Shown: positions 24,892 through 33,903 of the stretch, piece after piece
Numbering within the stretch: position 1 is the stretch's first letter
Layout of the letters: each line of letters begins with the position of its first letter
DNA from: Ruegeria sp. ANG-R
Lineage (GTDB): Bacteria > Pseudomonadota > Alphaproteobacteria > Rhodobacterales > Rhodobacteraceae
Direction: 5' to 3'
DNA length: 64,000 bases
Assembly (NCBI RefSeq): GCF_000813985.1
Contig: NZ_JWLJ01000002.1
Location: 293,789 to 357,788 of the forward strand
Translations under genes and position numbers: made by a program
The notes under the pieces: model-generated
Database searches by the model: none
What the model saw: only the letters and a program-made list of their open reading frames with translations
What the model was told of the DNA's origin: nothing

Positions 24892-25956
24892 GGGTGGAGG
24901 GGCCGTCCGGAGCAAAATGGTTAGTTCGCTGACCGAACACCTATCTAACGATGATCGATCAAAAGGCCGAAACGGTGCTTTGGTAAGCCGTTCGAGATCT
25001 CGACCAGCGCCTTTTTCGTGCGACTGAGCTAGGTTTCGACACGTACCAATGGATGCTGGCATTCACTTCGGATGTACTTTTGATGATGGCGGTAACGTAG
25101 CTGTGGCGACCTGCAATCATCGCGTTCTTGGCCCGAGTTCTTTGCTTCTATCGAAGGGGTCAAATCTTGGGTTACTTACCAATGAACCAACACTGCGACC
25201 GGCTTGTAACCTTCTGGTTCGGATCACGTTAGGCGTGAACAAGATCACCTATTGTTCTCAGAACTTTGATGCAGTCAGGAAACTCACGGTATAAAATCTG
25301 GACTGAACGTAGAATATGGGGCACGAATTCTCATGGGCCATCGAAGCTGGCCCGGCGACGTCATGGTGTCTGTGAAACCTCATTTCTGAACCACCCAAGG
25401 GTGGCACGGCGTCCATTTTTGAGTTGCAAAGCCTCCAACCTCACTGTTCGATATGGCGTTCATGAAGTGGAAATTCATCTTCGGTCAAAACTTGCTTCGA
25501 TGCGGTTGCGATCTGGCTGGATAAGAGCATCAAGTCTTGCCCGATGCGCGGCTCTATGCCTTTGTCCCGTTTATTTGTTTCTTGCGCTTAAAGTGGCTTT
25601 GGTTCGGTGACTGCAAGCCGAACCAATTATGACTTCAGATTGCTACACGTAGAGGTCTTCGCGATTTTTCAGGATGCGGGTCACTGCGGTGGTTTTGACG
25701 CTGCCCGAAGCAGGAGGGGGTGGTATCCGTCGCTCTTTGCGAATGCCAGTTGAGAGGTCTCTGTCTGCTGCATGATTTGTTATGTGAAGCCATGACGCAA
25801 AAGAAAAAGGAACAACAAGCACCCCGATCATGATGCAGTATTTTGCGAAGGGTGGTGGGGCTTAGGTGCTTGAGGAGCAATTTTGTGGGCGGGTCAGGGC
25901 ATCGCTCCTTCAGCATATTCGCGAACCGGCTAACTGCTTTACTCTGACCACCATAA
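24892..25956. other. Gene-poor stretch between phnM and znuA
   Basis: About 1.07 kb with no recognised gene. The longest open frames (plus 25049–25294 and 25266–25610; minus 25643–25831, which reads MIGVLVVPFSFASWLHI… and could be a small membrane protein) lack ribosome-binding sites and family resemblance. The sequence looks like eroded former coding or mobile DNA, but no transposase motif was found. Confidence 0.5.
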
Positions 25957-25985
25957 GCCCGGTCGGAATGCGGTTCCGACCGGGC
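25957..25985 (-). terminator. Strong terminator hairpin of znuA
   Basis: A 12-bp perfect stem, GCCCGGTCGGAA/TTCCGACCGGGC, with a 5-base loop, 11 bases beyond the znuA stop. A short T-rich run follows on the minus strand. Confidence 0.8.
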
Positions 25986-25996
25986 AGGTCGTCGAG

Positions 25997-27121
25997 TTAG
26001 AGACATTCGGCCAGTGTTTTGGCCATATTGCGGATGACTTGCGGGTAAAGCGCCACTCCGGGTTCCAGATCGGACCCGAGCGGGTCGATCACACCGGTCT
26101 TGGCGTCGGTCCCATCCAGAACGGTGGCCACGATGCCGGGATTGAATTGCGGTTCGGTCATGACACAATTGACACCCTCATCCTTTATGCGCGCCTGAAT
26201 TTCAGCAATGCGAGCCGGGCTCGGGTCGGAGGCATCGCCAATTGAAATCGCGCCCGAGGCCGGAAAGTCGAAGGCATCTTCGAAGTACTGATAAGCGTCG
26301 TGGAACACGATGAAGCTGCCGCCTCGAACCGGTTCGAGGGTTTCGGTTACCTCTGCTGACAGAGCGGCCATTTCCTCGCGCGCGGCTGCAGCGTTTGCAA
26401 AGTAAGTGCCCGCGTTGTCGGGGTCGGCCGCGGACAACTGAGCTGCGATCAGGTTCAGCCAGGTTTCTGCGTTCGCTGGAGAGAGCCAGGCATGAGGATC
26501 ATGCGCGCCGTGCGCGTGTCCGGCGTGGTCATCATGGCCGTCATGTTTCGCGTGATCATCGTGATCATGGTCGTCATGATCATCATGGTCATGCTCGTCC
26601 GCATGATCGTGATCATCATCCTTTGCGTGTTCATCGTGGCCATGATCGTCGTCGTGATCATGCCCACCGTCTTCGGCATGTTCGTCATCATGGCCGTGAT
26701 CGTCGTGATCATCGTGGTCTTCATGTCCATGGTCGCCGTGATCCCCATGTTCATGCGCCTCGAACAAGGCATTTTCACGGAAATCCAGAACAACGGTACC
26801 GTCCGCTTCAAGCAAGGCCGTGACGGTTGCGCCGTCGCTGAGTGTCTCGACAGCCCCGTCCAACCAGGGCGTCAGGTCGTCGCCTACCCAGAACACCAAA
26901 TCAGCATTTTGCAGCGCCGCAGCTTCCGAAGGCCGCAGGTTGTATTCGTGTGGTGACGCACCCGGCGGAATGATCAGATCAGGTGTTCCGACACCCTCCA
27001 TAACACGAGCGACCAGCGAATGAACCGGTGCGATATCGACCGCGACGTTGGGAACATCTGCCATGGCGGTTCCGCCCATTAACGCAGCGGTGATCGATAC
27101 TGGGAGAAGCTTTCTGGACAT
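25997..27121 (-). CDS. znuA: Zinc ABC transporter substrate-binding protein
   Basis: 374 residues. The signal peptide is MSRKLLPVSITAALMGGTAMA. The ZnuA fold carries zinc-ligand histidines at APVHSLVARVM, GASPHEYNLRPSE and HDPHAWLSP. Between residues about 123 and 210 lies a very long His/Asp loop with about 30 histidines, thought in this family to gather zinc or act as a sensor. It delivers periplasmic zinc to ZnuB/ZnuC, encoded divergently. A Zur-box-like site lies just upstream, so repression by Zur under zinc sufficiency is expected. Confidence 0.95.
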   Translation of the reverse strand: MSRKLLPVSITAALMGGTAMADVPNVAVDIAPVHSLVARVMEGVGTPDLIIPPGASPHEYNLRPSEAAALQNADLVFWVGDDLTPWLDGAVETLSDGATVTALLEADGTVVLDFRENALFEAHEHGDHGDHGHEDHDDHDDHGHDDEHAEDGGHDHDDDHGHDEHAKDDDHDHADEHDHDDHDDHDHDDHAKHDGHDDHAGHAHGAHDPHAWLSPANAETWLNLIAAQLSAADPDNAGTYFANAAAAREEMAALSAEVTETLEPVRGGSFIVFHDAYQYFEDAFDFPASGAISIGDASDPSPARIAEIQARIKDEGVNCVMTEPQFNPGIVATVLDGTDAKTGVIDPLGSDLEPGVALYPQVIRNMAKTLAECL

Positions 27122-27133
27122 CAGACCCTCTGT

Positions 27134-27151
27134 GTGATTTTATAACGTTAC
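27134..27151. promoter_or_regulatory. Candidate Zur box 1
   Basis: GTGATTTTATAACGTTAC matches the alphaproteobacterial type palindrome GTAATGTTATAACATTAC at 15 of 18 positions (consensus from memory). It lies 12 bases upstream of the znuA ATG. Confidence 0.6.
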
Positions 27152-27164
27152 CGGCGGAATACAT

Positions 27165-27182
27165 GATATGGAATAACATGAC
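27165..27182. promoter_or_regulatory. Candidate Zur box 2, covering the zur start codon
   Basis: GATATGGAATAACATGAC matches the same palindrome at 13 of 18 positions. The right half contains the zur ATG at 27178, so binding could block zur-znuCB expression directly. Confidence 0.45.
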
Positions 27183-27690
27183 AAGCGAGACGCATCCCAG
27201 TCCGGCCAGCGACAAGGCGCCGGTAGGATTTCAGGAACATGACCACAAGAATTGTGTTGAGACAGCGCTGGCCAACGCAGAAGCCCGGTGCAAGGAGGAC
27301 GGGTTGCGTCTGACCCCTGTCCGGCGGAAAGTTCTTGAGATGCTGCTTCAGGAGCATCGGGCACTTGGGGCCTACAGCGTTCTTGATCGCCTGCGCGAAG
27401 CGGGCTTTGGATCTCAGCCGCCCGTCGCCTATCGGGCCCTTGATTTCCTTGTCCAGAATGGGTTCGTCCACAAAATCGAGCGCTTGAACGCGTTTGTTGC
27501 CTGTTCTCACCCGGGGGCGACACATTCGCCGGCGTTTATGATCTGCAGAAAGTGCGACGCCGTGGCCGAAGCGCAGTCGGCGCCGGTGCCGGGCGTTCTT
27601 GGCGCAGCTGCGCGTGCAGCGGGTTTCGAAATCGAACAAACGGTAGTAGAAGCCGAGGGACTCTGCCCGGACTGCACCGAAAAGGCGTAG
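27178..27690 (+). CDS. zur: Zinc uptake regulator (Fur family)
   Basis: 170 residues from the ATG at 27178 (the frame is open from 27163). The winged helix carries GLRLTPVRRKVLEMLLQEH and YRALDFLVQNGFVHKIE. The structural zinc site is CRKCDAV with the C-terminal CPDC, and the regulatory site includes the histidines of CSHPGATHSPAF. An N-terminal extension (EHDHKNC) adds possible metal ligands. Zur represses zinc-import genes when zinc-loaded. It is first in the zur-znuC-znuB operon, divergent from znuA. Confidence 0.93.
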   Translation: MTSETHPSPASDKAPVGFQEHDHKNCVETALANAEARCKEDGLRLTPVRRKVLEMLLQEHRALGAYSVLDRLREAGFGSQPPVAYRALDFLVQNGFVHKIERLNAFVACSHPGATHSPAFMICRKCDAVAEAQSAPVPGVLGAAARAAGFEIEQTVVEAEGLCPDCTEKA

Positions 27691-27692
27691 AC

Positions 27693-28433
27693 ATGACCCT
27701 GATCACCGTTGAGAACCTCAGCGTGCGTTATGGCGCGAATACCGTTCTGCGTCATGTCGATATGACAGTCGAGGCCGGAGAGATCGTCACGATTGTTGGT
27801 CCGAATGGTTCAGGCAAGACCAGCCTCTTGCGTGCCATCATCGGTGCGGCCAAACCATCCGCGGGACTGGTTTCGCTGAAACCGGGCCTGAAAATCGGTT
27901 ATGTACCGCAGAAACTGCACATTGACCCGACTCTGCCGATCTCGGTCGAAAGATTCATGCGTCTGACCGACCGCGTTTCCGGAAAGCAATGCGAAGAAGC
28001 GCTTGAGGTCGCGGGGGTGTCGGATCTTTTGAAGCGCCAGATGTCACAGTTGTCCGGCGGGCAGTTTCAGCGGGTATTGCTGGCCCGGGCTTTGATCAAT
28101 CGGCCTGATGTTTTGCTGTTGGACGAAGCAACGCAAGGGCTCGACCAACCGGGATCGGCGGCGTTTTATCGGCAAATCGAAGAGGTGAGGCGTGAAACCG
28201 GCAGCGCCATTCTGATGATCAGTCATGAACTGCATGTGGTTATGAGCGCCTCGGACAGGGTCATCTGCCTCAATGGGCATGTGTGTTGCGAAGGCTCCCC
28301 CGCCGTTGTGGCCTCGGCTCCCGAATACCGGGCGCTGTTCGGGACGGGCACGGGTGGCGCTTTGGCCCTTTACCGTCATGATCACGACCACGATCACGAC
28401 CACTGTGAGACCTCTCGGGAAGCGGCAGAATAA
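27693..28433 (+). CDS. znuC: Zinc ABC transporter ATPase
   Basis: 246 residues from the ATG 2 bases after the zur stop; the longer open frame lies inside zur. Walker A is GPNGSGKTS, the signature is LSGGQFQRVLLARAL, Walker B is VLLLDEATQGLD and the switch histidine is in ISHELHVV. The C-terminus ends in a histidine-aspartate tail (YRHDHDHDHDHC) that could bind zinc in the cytosol and sense or buffer transported metal. It energises ZnuB, whose ATG overlaps the znuC stop. Confidence 0.95.
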   Translation: MTLITVENLSVRYGANTVLRHVDMTVEAGEIVTIVGPNGSGKTSLLRAIIGAAKPSAGLVSLKPGLKIGYVPQKLHIDPTLPISVERFMRLTDRVSGKQCEEALEVAGVSDLLKRQMSQLSGGQFQRVLLARALINRPDVLLLDEATQGLDQPGSAAFYRQIEEVRRETGSAILMISHELHVVMSASDRVICLNGHVCCEGSPAVVASAPEYRALFGTGTGGALALYRHDHDHDHDHCETSREAAE

Positions 28434-29230
28434 TGCTTGATGATTTCATGACGCGCGCAACACTTGCGGGTATTGGCGTCGCTTTTGCCGCAGCACCGCT
28501 GGGGTGTTTCGTCGTCTGGCGCCGGATGGCATATTTTGGGGACGCCACCGCACATGCGGCGATCCTTGGCGTCGCGCTTTCACTGACATTTCAATTGTCG
28601 GTGTTTGCAGGGGCGCTGGCGGTTGCGCTTGCCATGGCGCTTACCGTAACGCTGCTGTCCGGACGTGGATATGCGATGGATACGCTGCTGGGGGTCCTGG
28701 CGCATTCTGCGCTCGCATTCGGTCTTGTAGCCGTTTCGTTTCTGTCCGGGGTTCGTATCGACCTCATGGCGTACCTGTTTGGCGACATCCTGGCCGTGTC
28801 GCGCTCGGACCTGATTGTGATCTGGGGCGGTGCCGCTCTCGTAGTGGTCCTGATCGCGTGGCGCTGGTCTCAACTCCTTACGGCGACGTTGAATGAGGAA
28901 CTGGCTTATGCCAGCGGCTTCGACCCCAAGCGAGAGCAGCTGATACTGACCTTGTGTCTTGCAGTCACCGTAGCCGTTGCCATCAAGGTGGTGGGCGTTC
29001 TTTTGATCGCTGCGATGCTGATCATTCCCGCCGCCGCTTCACGCAGTCTGGCGCGGTCGCCAGAGTCGATGGCCCTGATTGCGGCTGTAATCGGCGCATT
29101 TTCGACCGCCGCCGGGCTGAGGGCTGCTTACATGTTCGATACGCCCGCAGGCCCATCTATCGTCTGCGTTGCAGCCATATTGTTTGCATGTTTCAGCTTA
29201 CTTGGGTGGCAAACCCGACGCGGCGCTTAA
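28433..29230 (+). CDS. znuB: Zinc ABC transporter permease
   Basis: 265 residues, hydrophobic throughout with about eight predicted membrane helices. Family features are FGDATAHAAILGVALSL near residue 38, AHSALAFGLVAVSFL, and the ATPase-contact region ELAYASGFDPKREQLI. The C-terminal half contains VVGVLLIAAMLIIPAAASR. It forms the membrane channel for zinc with ZnuC and ZnuA. The start overlaps the znuC stop by one base. Confidence 0.95.
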   Translation: MLDDFMTRATLAGIGVAFAAAPLGCFVVWRRMAYFGDATAHAAILGVALSLTFQLSVFAGALAVALAMALTVTLLSGRGYAMDTLLGVLAHSALAFGLVAVSFLSGVRIDLMAYLFGDILAVSRSDLIVIWGGAALVVVLIAWRWSQLLTATLNEELAYASGFDPKREQLILTLCLAVTVAVAIKVVGVLLIAAMLIIPAAASRSLARSPESMALIAAVIGAFSTAAGLRAAYMFDTPAGPSIVCVAAILFACFSLLGWQTRRGA

Positions 29231-29522
29231 GTTGATATGCACGAATTAGTGTTGCGTAGCGTGGACAATATGACACCTGCAGAACCATTTGTATCAGCAT
29301 TCGTGCGTCAGGGCATCACGTCGGTAGCGCGCTGTCCTCTATGTATCAGACCCGACATTTCTGGCTGCGCATATGGGTTTATGCACCCATTGAAGCGCCT
29401 CAACTTCCTTTGAAGCAACCCGTTTTTGGTGTTGTCGCGTCCATATCTGGTATATAGCTCGACTAAACTTGAACGAGTATTCTGCGCCTCTGTGCAGTTA
29501 AACATTTTTCGGAGTTTGTGAC

Positions 29523-31985
29523 GTGTTAATTCGACCTTTTCGCAAAAGTGCTTTGATCCTAGGTGTGTGCATAGCACTTACCGCCTGCAAAACCGCAGAG
29601 GAACGCGCTGAAGCGCATTTTGTTTCGGCGCAAGAATTGATCGAAATCGGTGACCTGGATCGGGCGATTGTTGAATTACGCAACGTCTTCCAACTTGTTC
29701 CCAACCATGCGGAGGCCCGGCGCGCCATGGCTCAGGTCATGGAAGAAAACGGCGATGTCGCGGGCGCCTATAGTCAATATATCCGACTGATCGAACAGGT
29801 GCCTGACGATATAGACGGGCGGACGGCGCTTGCAGAGTTGGCATTTGGTGCGGGTGATTGGGATGAGTTCACCCGTCACGGGAAACAGGTGGTGGAATTA
29901 GCGCCGGATGCAGCCCGCAGCCAACCTGTCGATATCGCTTTGCAATATCGTGACGCAATCCTTGAGCAAGATAGGCCTGCTATCGAGGCTCTGGCGATGC
30001 GGGCCAAGAGCCTCGCTGCTGAGATGCCGGAGAGTAACCTGCTGGAACATGTTGTTTTTGACAGCTACCTCCGCGCCAACAATCCGGAAAAAGCGCTGGC
30101 GCAGCTTGATATTATGATCGCGCGTGCACCTCAAAACCGCAGTTACTATGATCAGCGGTTGCTATTGTTGCAACGTGTTGGCGATCGCGATGTAATGGAG
30201 GGGCATCTGCGCGAAGTGATTGCACGTTTCCCAGAGGACGCCGATGCCAAGGGGGCACTGGTGCAGTTTCTGCTAGCAACCGGGGATCGTGAGGGGGCTG
30301 AGACTTATTTACGCTCCATCGGCGATCCCGCCAACCCCGATCCCACTTTCTTCATTAGCCTTGTGCGGTTCCTCAAAGAAGTACACGGCAACGACGCCGC
30401 CCGTGCCGAGATAGATGCGGCGCTTGATGTTTATCCAGAGCCGGACCAGCTTCGCATACTGCGGGCGACACTTGATTTCGAAGACGGATATCGCGACAAG
30501 GCAATCTCGGATCTACAGTCAATCCTCCATCAAAACGGCGAGGATACGGAGGCTTTGGATTTGGCCAACGAAGCTCGTCTATCTCTCGCCCGGATGTTGG
30601 TTATAAACGGTGACAGTGCCGGGGCGCAGCAGTTGGTAGAAGAGGTGCTGGCAGCTGACGGAGATGACGTAGAAGCGCTCAAGATGCGGGCTACACGTCT
30701 CATTGGTGCGGACGACACAAATGGTGCCATCTCTGATTTGCGCCGCGCACTCAATGTCGACCCCGAAGATGTGCAGGCGCTGGGTCTGATGGCCGACGCA
30801 CATATTCGTGCCGGAAGTCACGATTTGGCGCGCGATTTCTTGGCTCAAGCTGTGGATGTGTCTGACAGCGCTCCGGATACGTCTTTGCGCTATGCACAGA
30901 TGCTTGCGGCGTCTGACAACTACGCATCCGCCGAAGAGGTTCTGTTGTCCGGTTTGCGCCGTACTCCACGGGACGTGGAAATTCTATCGTTTTTGGGGGA
31001 CATCTATCTCGCCACCAATGACTTCGGGCGGGCGTCAATGGCGGTTCGTCAGTTACGCCAGATTGGTTCCGAGACATCTGAGGCGGCTGCAAACCGGCTT
31101 CAGGTTCAATTGCTGGCGAGCCAACAGGGGACAGAGGCGGCGCTGACTTATCTCGAGGAACTGGTCGAAAGTGCTGATGCAGGCATTCAAGAAAAGGCTG
31201 TATTGCTGCGGGCGCAGCTCTCAGCAGGGCAACATGAAGCGGCGCTGCAGACAGCACAAGAACTGGTCGCGGATGCCCCGGAAGATCCCGAGCGGCGTTT
31301 CCTGCTGGCCAATACTCTTGCGGGAACCGGTGACTTGGAAGCTGCCCGGACACTCATGCGCACTTTGGTGTCTGAGGACCCGACCAGGGCAAAGGTCTGG
31401 CAGCAGCTTTATCGGATCGCACAGATTGATGGTGACGCCGCAGCTGCCAGCGCGCTGCTTGACGAAGCGTTGAAAGCCGCACCAGAGGCTCCGGTTCTTT
31501 TGTGGGCCAAGGCGGGCGAGTTGGAACGCGCCGGCGACATTGATGCGACCATCGCCATCTATGAAAAACTTTATGCCAAGAACTCCGAGTCCGTTATCTT
31601 CGCTAACAACCTTGCCAGTCTTCTGGTGACTTATAACGAAGACCCCGAGAGTGTTGAGCGGGCTTGGGCGATTGCACGGCGATTGCGTGATACTGATGTG
31701 CCCGCCTTCCAGGACACCTATGGCTGGTTGGCATTCCGACGCGGTGACCTTGAAACAGCCTTATCGTATCTTGAAAGTGCTGCCGCCGGTGTGCCGCAGG
31801 ACCCCATTGTACAATACCATCTGGCAGAGGTTTATGCCGCCCTTGACCGGCCTAGTGAGGCGCTGGCGACTTACCAACGCGTGCTCGAACTCGCAGAGGC
31901 GAATGACACCCGCCCTCAGATCATCCGGGCGCAGGAGGCGCGGGCCCGGTTGCAGGAAGCCGATTTGGACACCGAAAACCAATAG
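29523..31985 (+). CDS. TPR-repeat lipoprotein of an exosortase/exopolysaccharide locus
   Basis: 820 residues from a GTG with GGAG 9 bases upstream. The N-terminus is a lipoprotein signal with lipobox CIALTAC, cysteine near residue 22. The rest is about 18–20 tetratricopeptide-like helical repeats (for example LIEIGDLDRAIVELRNVFQL, HEAALQTAQELVADAPEDPE). It resembles the large TPR lipoproteins (PrsT type) that accompany exosortase loci. Such proteins probably scaffold or regulate polysaccharide or protein export in the periplasm. It opens the polysaccharide locus and is followed by a polymerase-like gene. Confidence 0.8.
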   Translation: MLIRPFRKSALILGVCIALTACKTAEERAEAHFVSAQELIEIGDLDRAIVELRNVFQLVPNHAEARRAMAQVMEENGDVAGAYSQYIRLIEQVPDDIDGRTALAELAFGAGDWDEFTRHGKQVVELAPDAARSQPVDIALQYRDAILEQDRPAIEALAMRAKSLAAEMPESNLLEHVVFDSYLRANNPEKALAQLDIMIARAPQNRSYYDQRLLLLQRVGDRDVMEGHLREVIARFPEDADAKGALVQFLLATGDREGAETYLRSIGDPANPDPTFFISLVRFLKEVHGNDAARAEIDAALDVYPEPDQLRILRATLDFEDGYRDKAISDLQSILHQNGEDTEALDLANEARLSLARMLVINGDSAGAQQLVEEVLAADGDDVEALKMRATRLIGADDTNGAISDLRRALNVDPEDVQALGLMADAHIRAGSHDLARDFLAQAVDVSDSAPDTSLRYAQMLAASDNYASAEEVLLSGLRRTPRDVEILSFLGDIYLATNDFGRASMAVRQLRQIGSETSEAAANRLQVQLLASQQGTEAALTYLEELVESADAGIQEKAVLLRAQLSAGQHEAALQTAQELVADAPEDPERRFLLANTLAGTGDLEAARTLMRTLVSEDPTRAKVWQQLYRIAQIDGDAAAASALLDEALKAAPEAPVLLWAKAGELERAGDIDATIAIYEKLYAKNSESVIFANNLASLLVTYNEDPESVERAWAIARRLRDTDVPAFQDTYGWLAFRRGDLETALSYLESAAAGVPQDPIVQYHLAEVYAALDRPSEALATYQRVLELAEANDTRPQIIRAQEARARLQEADLDTENQ

Positions 31986-32141
31986 GGGAATCTAACGCCC
32001 AAGGATAAACTGTTGCTAAGTTGTCTTTGCGAGTTTGGGTTTTGCAATGTGCCATAGGCTGCAAAACAGATCAGAACCGATAGGCGCACCGCTTTCGCTG
32101 GAGCGTTCTCTGGCGCTGCGCTCATACGGGGGGAGTATGCC

Positions 32142-33746
32142 TTGATACCCCCGGTCTTAGTAATCCTGAGCTGGCCTTTGATCGCGTTTTTCTTGTGCAG
32201 GGGCCGCACTGTTGAGATCACGCTGATTGTGACAGTCCTTGGCGGTTACCTGTTTTTGCCAACGGGCCGCGCGGTCGACCTGCCGCTTTTTTACGAGCTA
32301 AACAAACATACGGTAGCAGCCTACATGGCGCTGTTGCTTTGTTGTTTGGCAGTTCTTCGCAACCAGAACCAAAGAGGGCGGGGGCAGCAACAGGTAACAA
32401 CATGGCTACCGGGATGGCTCCCTGTGGCAGCGGTGCCGCGGATACTCGTCACGCTTTTGCTTTTTGGCGTTGTTATGACGGTTTTAACTAACCGCGATCC
32501 GATTGTTGAGACCGATGTCTACAATTGGAGAAGGCAACTTTTTGGGGGCACGGTTGTCATCCCGGGTGTGCCTATAACTGATATCGCTGCCCAAACCTTA
32601 CAGGCATTGGTATTGATTATTCCGCTGATTTTAGGCCGGAAATTTCTAGCTCATCCAGACGCCCAGCGGCTTTTGTTGCTTTGCTTTTGTATTGGAGCCC
32701 TTCTTTATGTTCCGTTGGTTCTGTTCGAGGTTCGCATGTCGCCTCAGATCAACAGATCACTTTATGGATATTTTCCGCACAGCTGGGTCCAGCATGTGCG
32801 TAGCTCCGGGTTTCGCCCGATTGTTTTTCTCGGCCATGGGTTGCAGGTTAGTATTTTTTTATCGGCAGCGCTGCTTCTTACGCTCGGCCTCGCGAGGATC
32901 AATACAGGTAAAATTCGGGTGAGATTTCTGATGGCAGGCGCGGCTATTTTTATCGCGCTGGTGGCCAGCAAATCGCTTGGAGCGCTGATGATTGCGCTGT
33001 TTTTTTTTCCGATCATTCTTTTCGCACCACGTCGTATCCTGATATATGCCGCCGCTGGGCTGGCCATTGTGGTAACTATTTATCCACTACTTCGGGGCTT
33101 GGGACTGGTTCCTCTTGACGAAATACTGACACTTGTTGAAAAAATTAGTGCGCAACGCGCGGCTTCTCTGGAGTTTCGCCTCAATACCGAGGAACTTTTG
33201 CTGGCCCGCGCCGAGGAGCGCCCCTTCTTTGGTTGGGGGACTTGGGGTCGGAATCTATATATAGGGGGCGGTAACTACGCGGTGGTGGATGGTCAGTGGG
33301 TTATCGCTCTGAGCGTCTACGGCTGGGCAGGTTTTCTTGCGCGTTTCGGGTTGCTGATCTTTCCGGTGATCTTGCTCTTGTGGCGCTGGCGCCGTGATGA
33401 GATCGGTATGGAGAGCATCGTCATCGGATGCGTACTCACAGCTTCGGTGATTGACCTGATCCCTAATTCAGGACTGACGCCAGATAAATTGCTGATGGCG
33501 GGTGCGCTCTGGGGTCGCTTAGAGCTTGGACGTATCACTGAGACGGATGAGAAGTTTGCGGTTGATCCTGCCCCGGTGCGCCTGGGTTATCGGCGCTCCG
33601 GTCCGATGACAGCCGCTTCTGGCGCATCGATGCCTGAAGCGGCATCGACAACCAAGGTTGCAGAGCCGCTCAGCAAATACACACGACAGACGCGCCGAAT
33701 GGAGCGGCGTTCTGCCAGCCGGCATATTCATGGTTTTGACGGATGA
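32142..33746 (+). CDS. O-antigen ligase/polymerase-like membrane protein (Wzy/WaaL type)
   Basis: 534 residues. The start is TTG with GGGGGAG just upstream. About ten to twelve membrane helices are predicted. A periplasmic loop around residues 335–380 holds LEFRLNTEELLLARAEERPF followed by FGWGTWGRN, the arrangement seen in O-antigen ligases and polymerases. The C-terminal about 70 residues are hydrophilic and basic (KYTRQTRRMERRSA). It most likely polymerises lipid-linked repeat units in the periplasm; ligation to another acceptor is the alternative. Confidence 0.78.
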   Translation: MIPPVLVILSWPLIAFFLCRGRTVEITLIVTVLGGYLFLPTGRAVDLPLFYELNKHTVAAYMALLLCCLAVLRNQNQRGRGQQQVTTWLPGWLPVAAVPRILVTLLLFGVVMTVLTNRDPIVETDVYNWRRQLFGGTVVIPGVPITDIAAQTLQALVLIIPLILGRKFLAHPDAQRLLLLCFCIGALLYVPLVLFEVRMSPQINRSLYGYFPHSWVQHVRSSGFRPIVFLGHGLQVSIFLSAALLLTLGLARINTGKIRVRFLMAGAAIFIALVASKSLGALMIALFFFPIILFAPRRILIYAAAGLAIVVTIYPLLRGLGLVPLDEILTLVEKISAQRAASLEFRLNTEELLLARAEERPFFGWGTWGRNLYIGGGNYAVVDGQWVIALSVYGWAGFLARFGLLIFPVILLLWRWRRDEIGMESIVIGCVLTASVIDLIPNSGLTPDKLLMAGALWGRLELGRITETDEKFAVDPAPVRLGYRRSGPMTAASGASMPEAASTTKVAEPLSKYTRQTRRMERRSASRHIHGFDG

Positions 33747-33903
33747 TGCCGAACCCGATCCCGCGGTGCAGCGCAAATACTACAGATATGTCCGTTGCAA
33801 TCGGCAACTACGGTGCGATAGCGGTCTTGGCGTGGAGTGTTCTCGGCGCATTAACTGAAGCAGGGGCTCCGACCCGTGCAATCAACATTGAGGAAGTGCT
33901 GAG

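Noticed and set aside
25635..26168. Minus-strand ORF of 177 residues overlapping the znuA 3' end
   Set aside because: Runs through the znuA coding end in another frame and across the strong terminator; arginine/serine-rich composition typical of a shadow frame.
26492..26956. Plus-strand ORF of 154 residues very rich in valine, isoleucine and methionine, looking like a membrane protein
   Set aside because: It is the exact antisense of the histidine/aspartate-rich loop of znuA; His/Asp codons read backwards give Val/Met/Ile. No ribosome-binding site.
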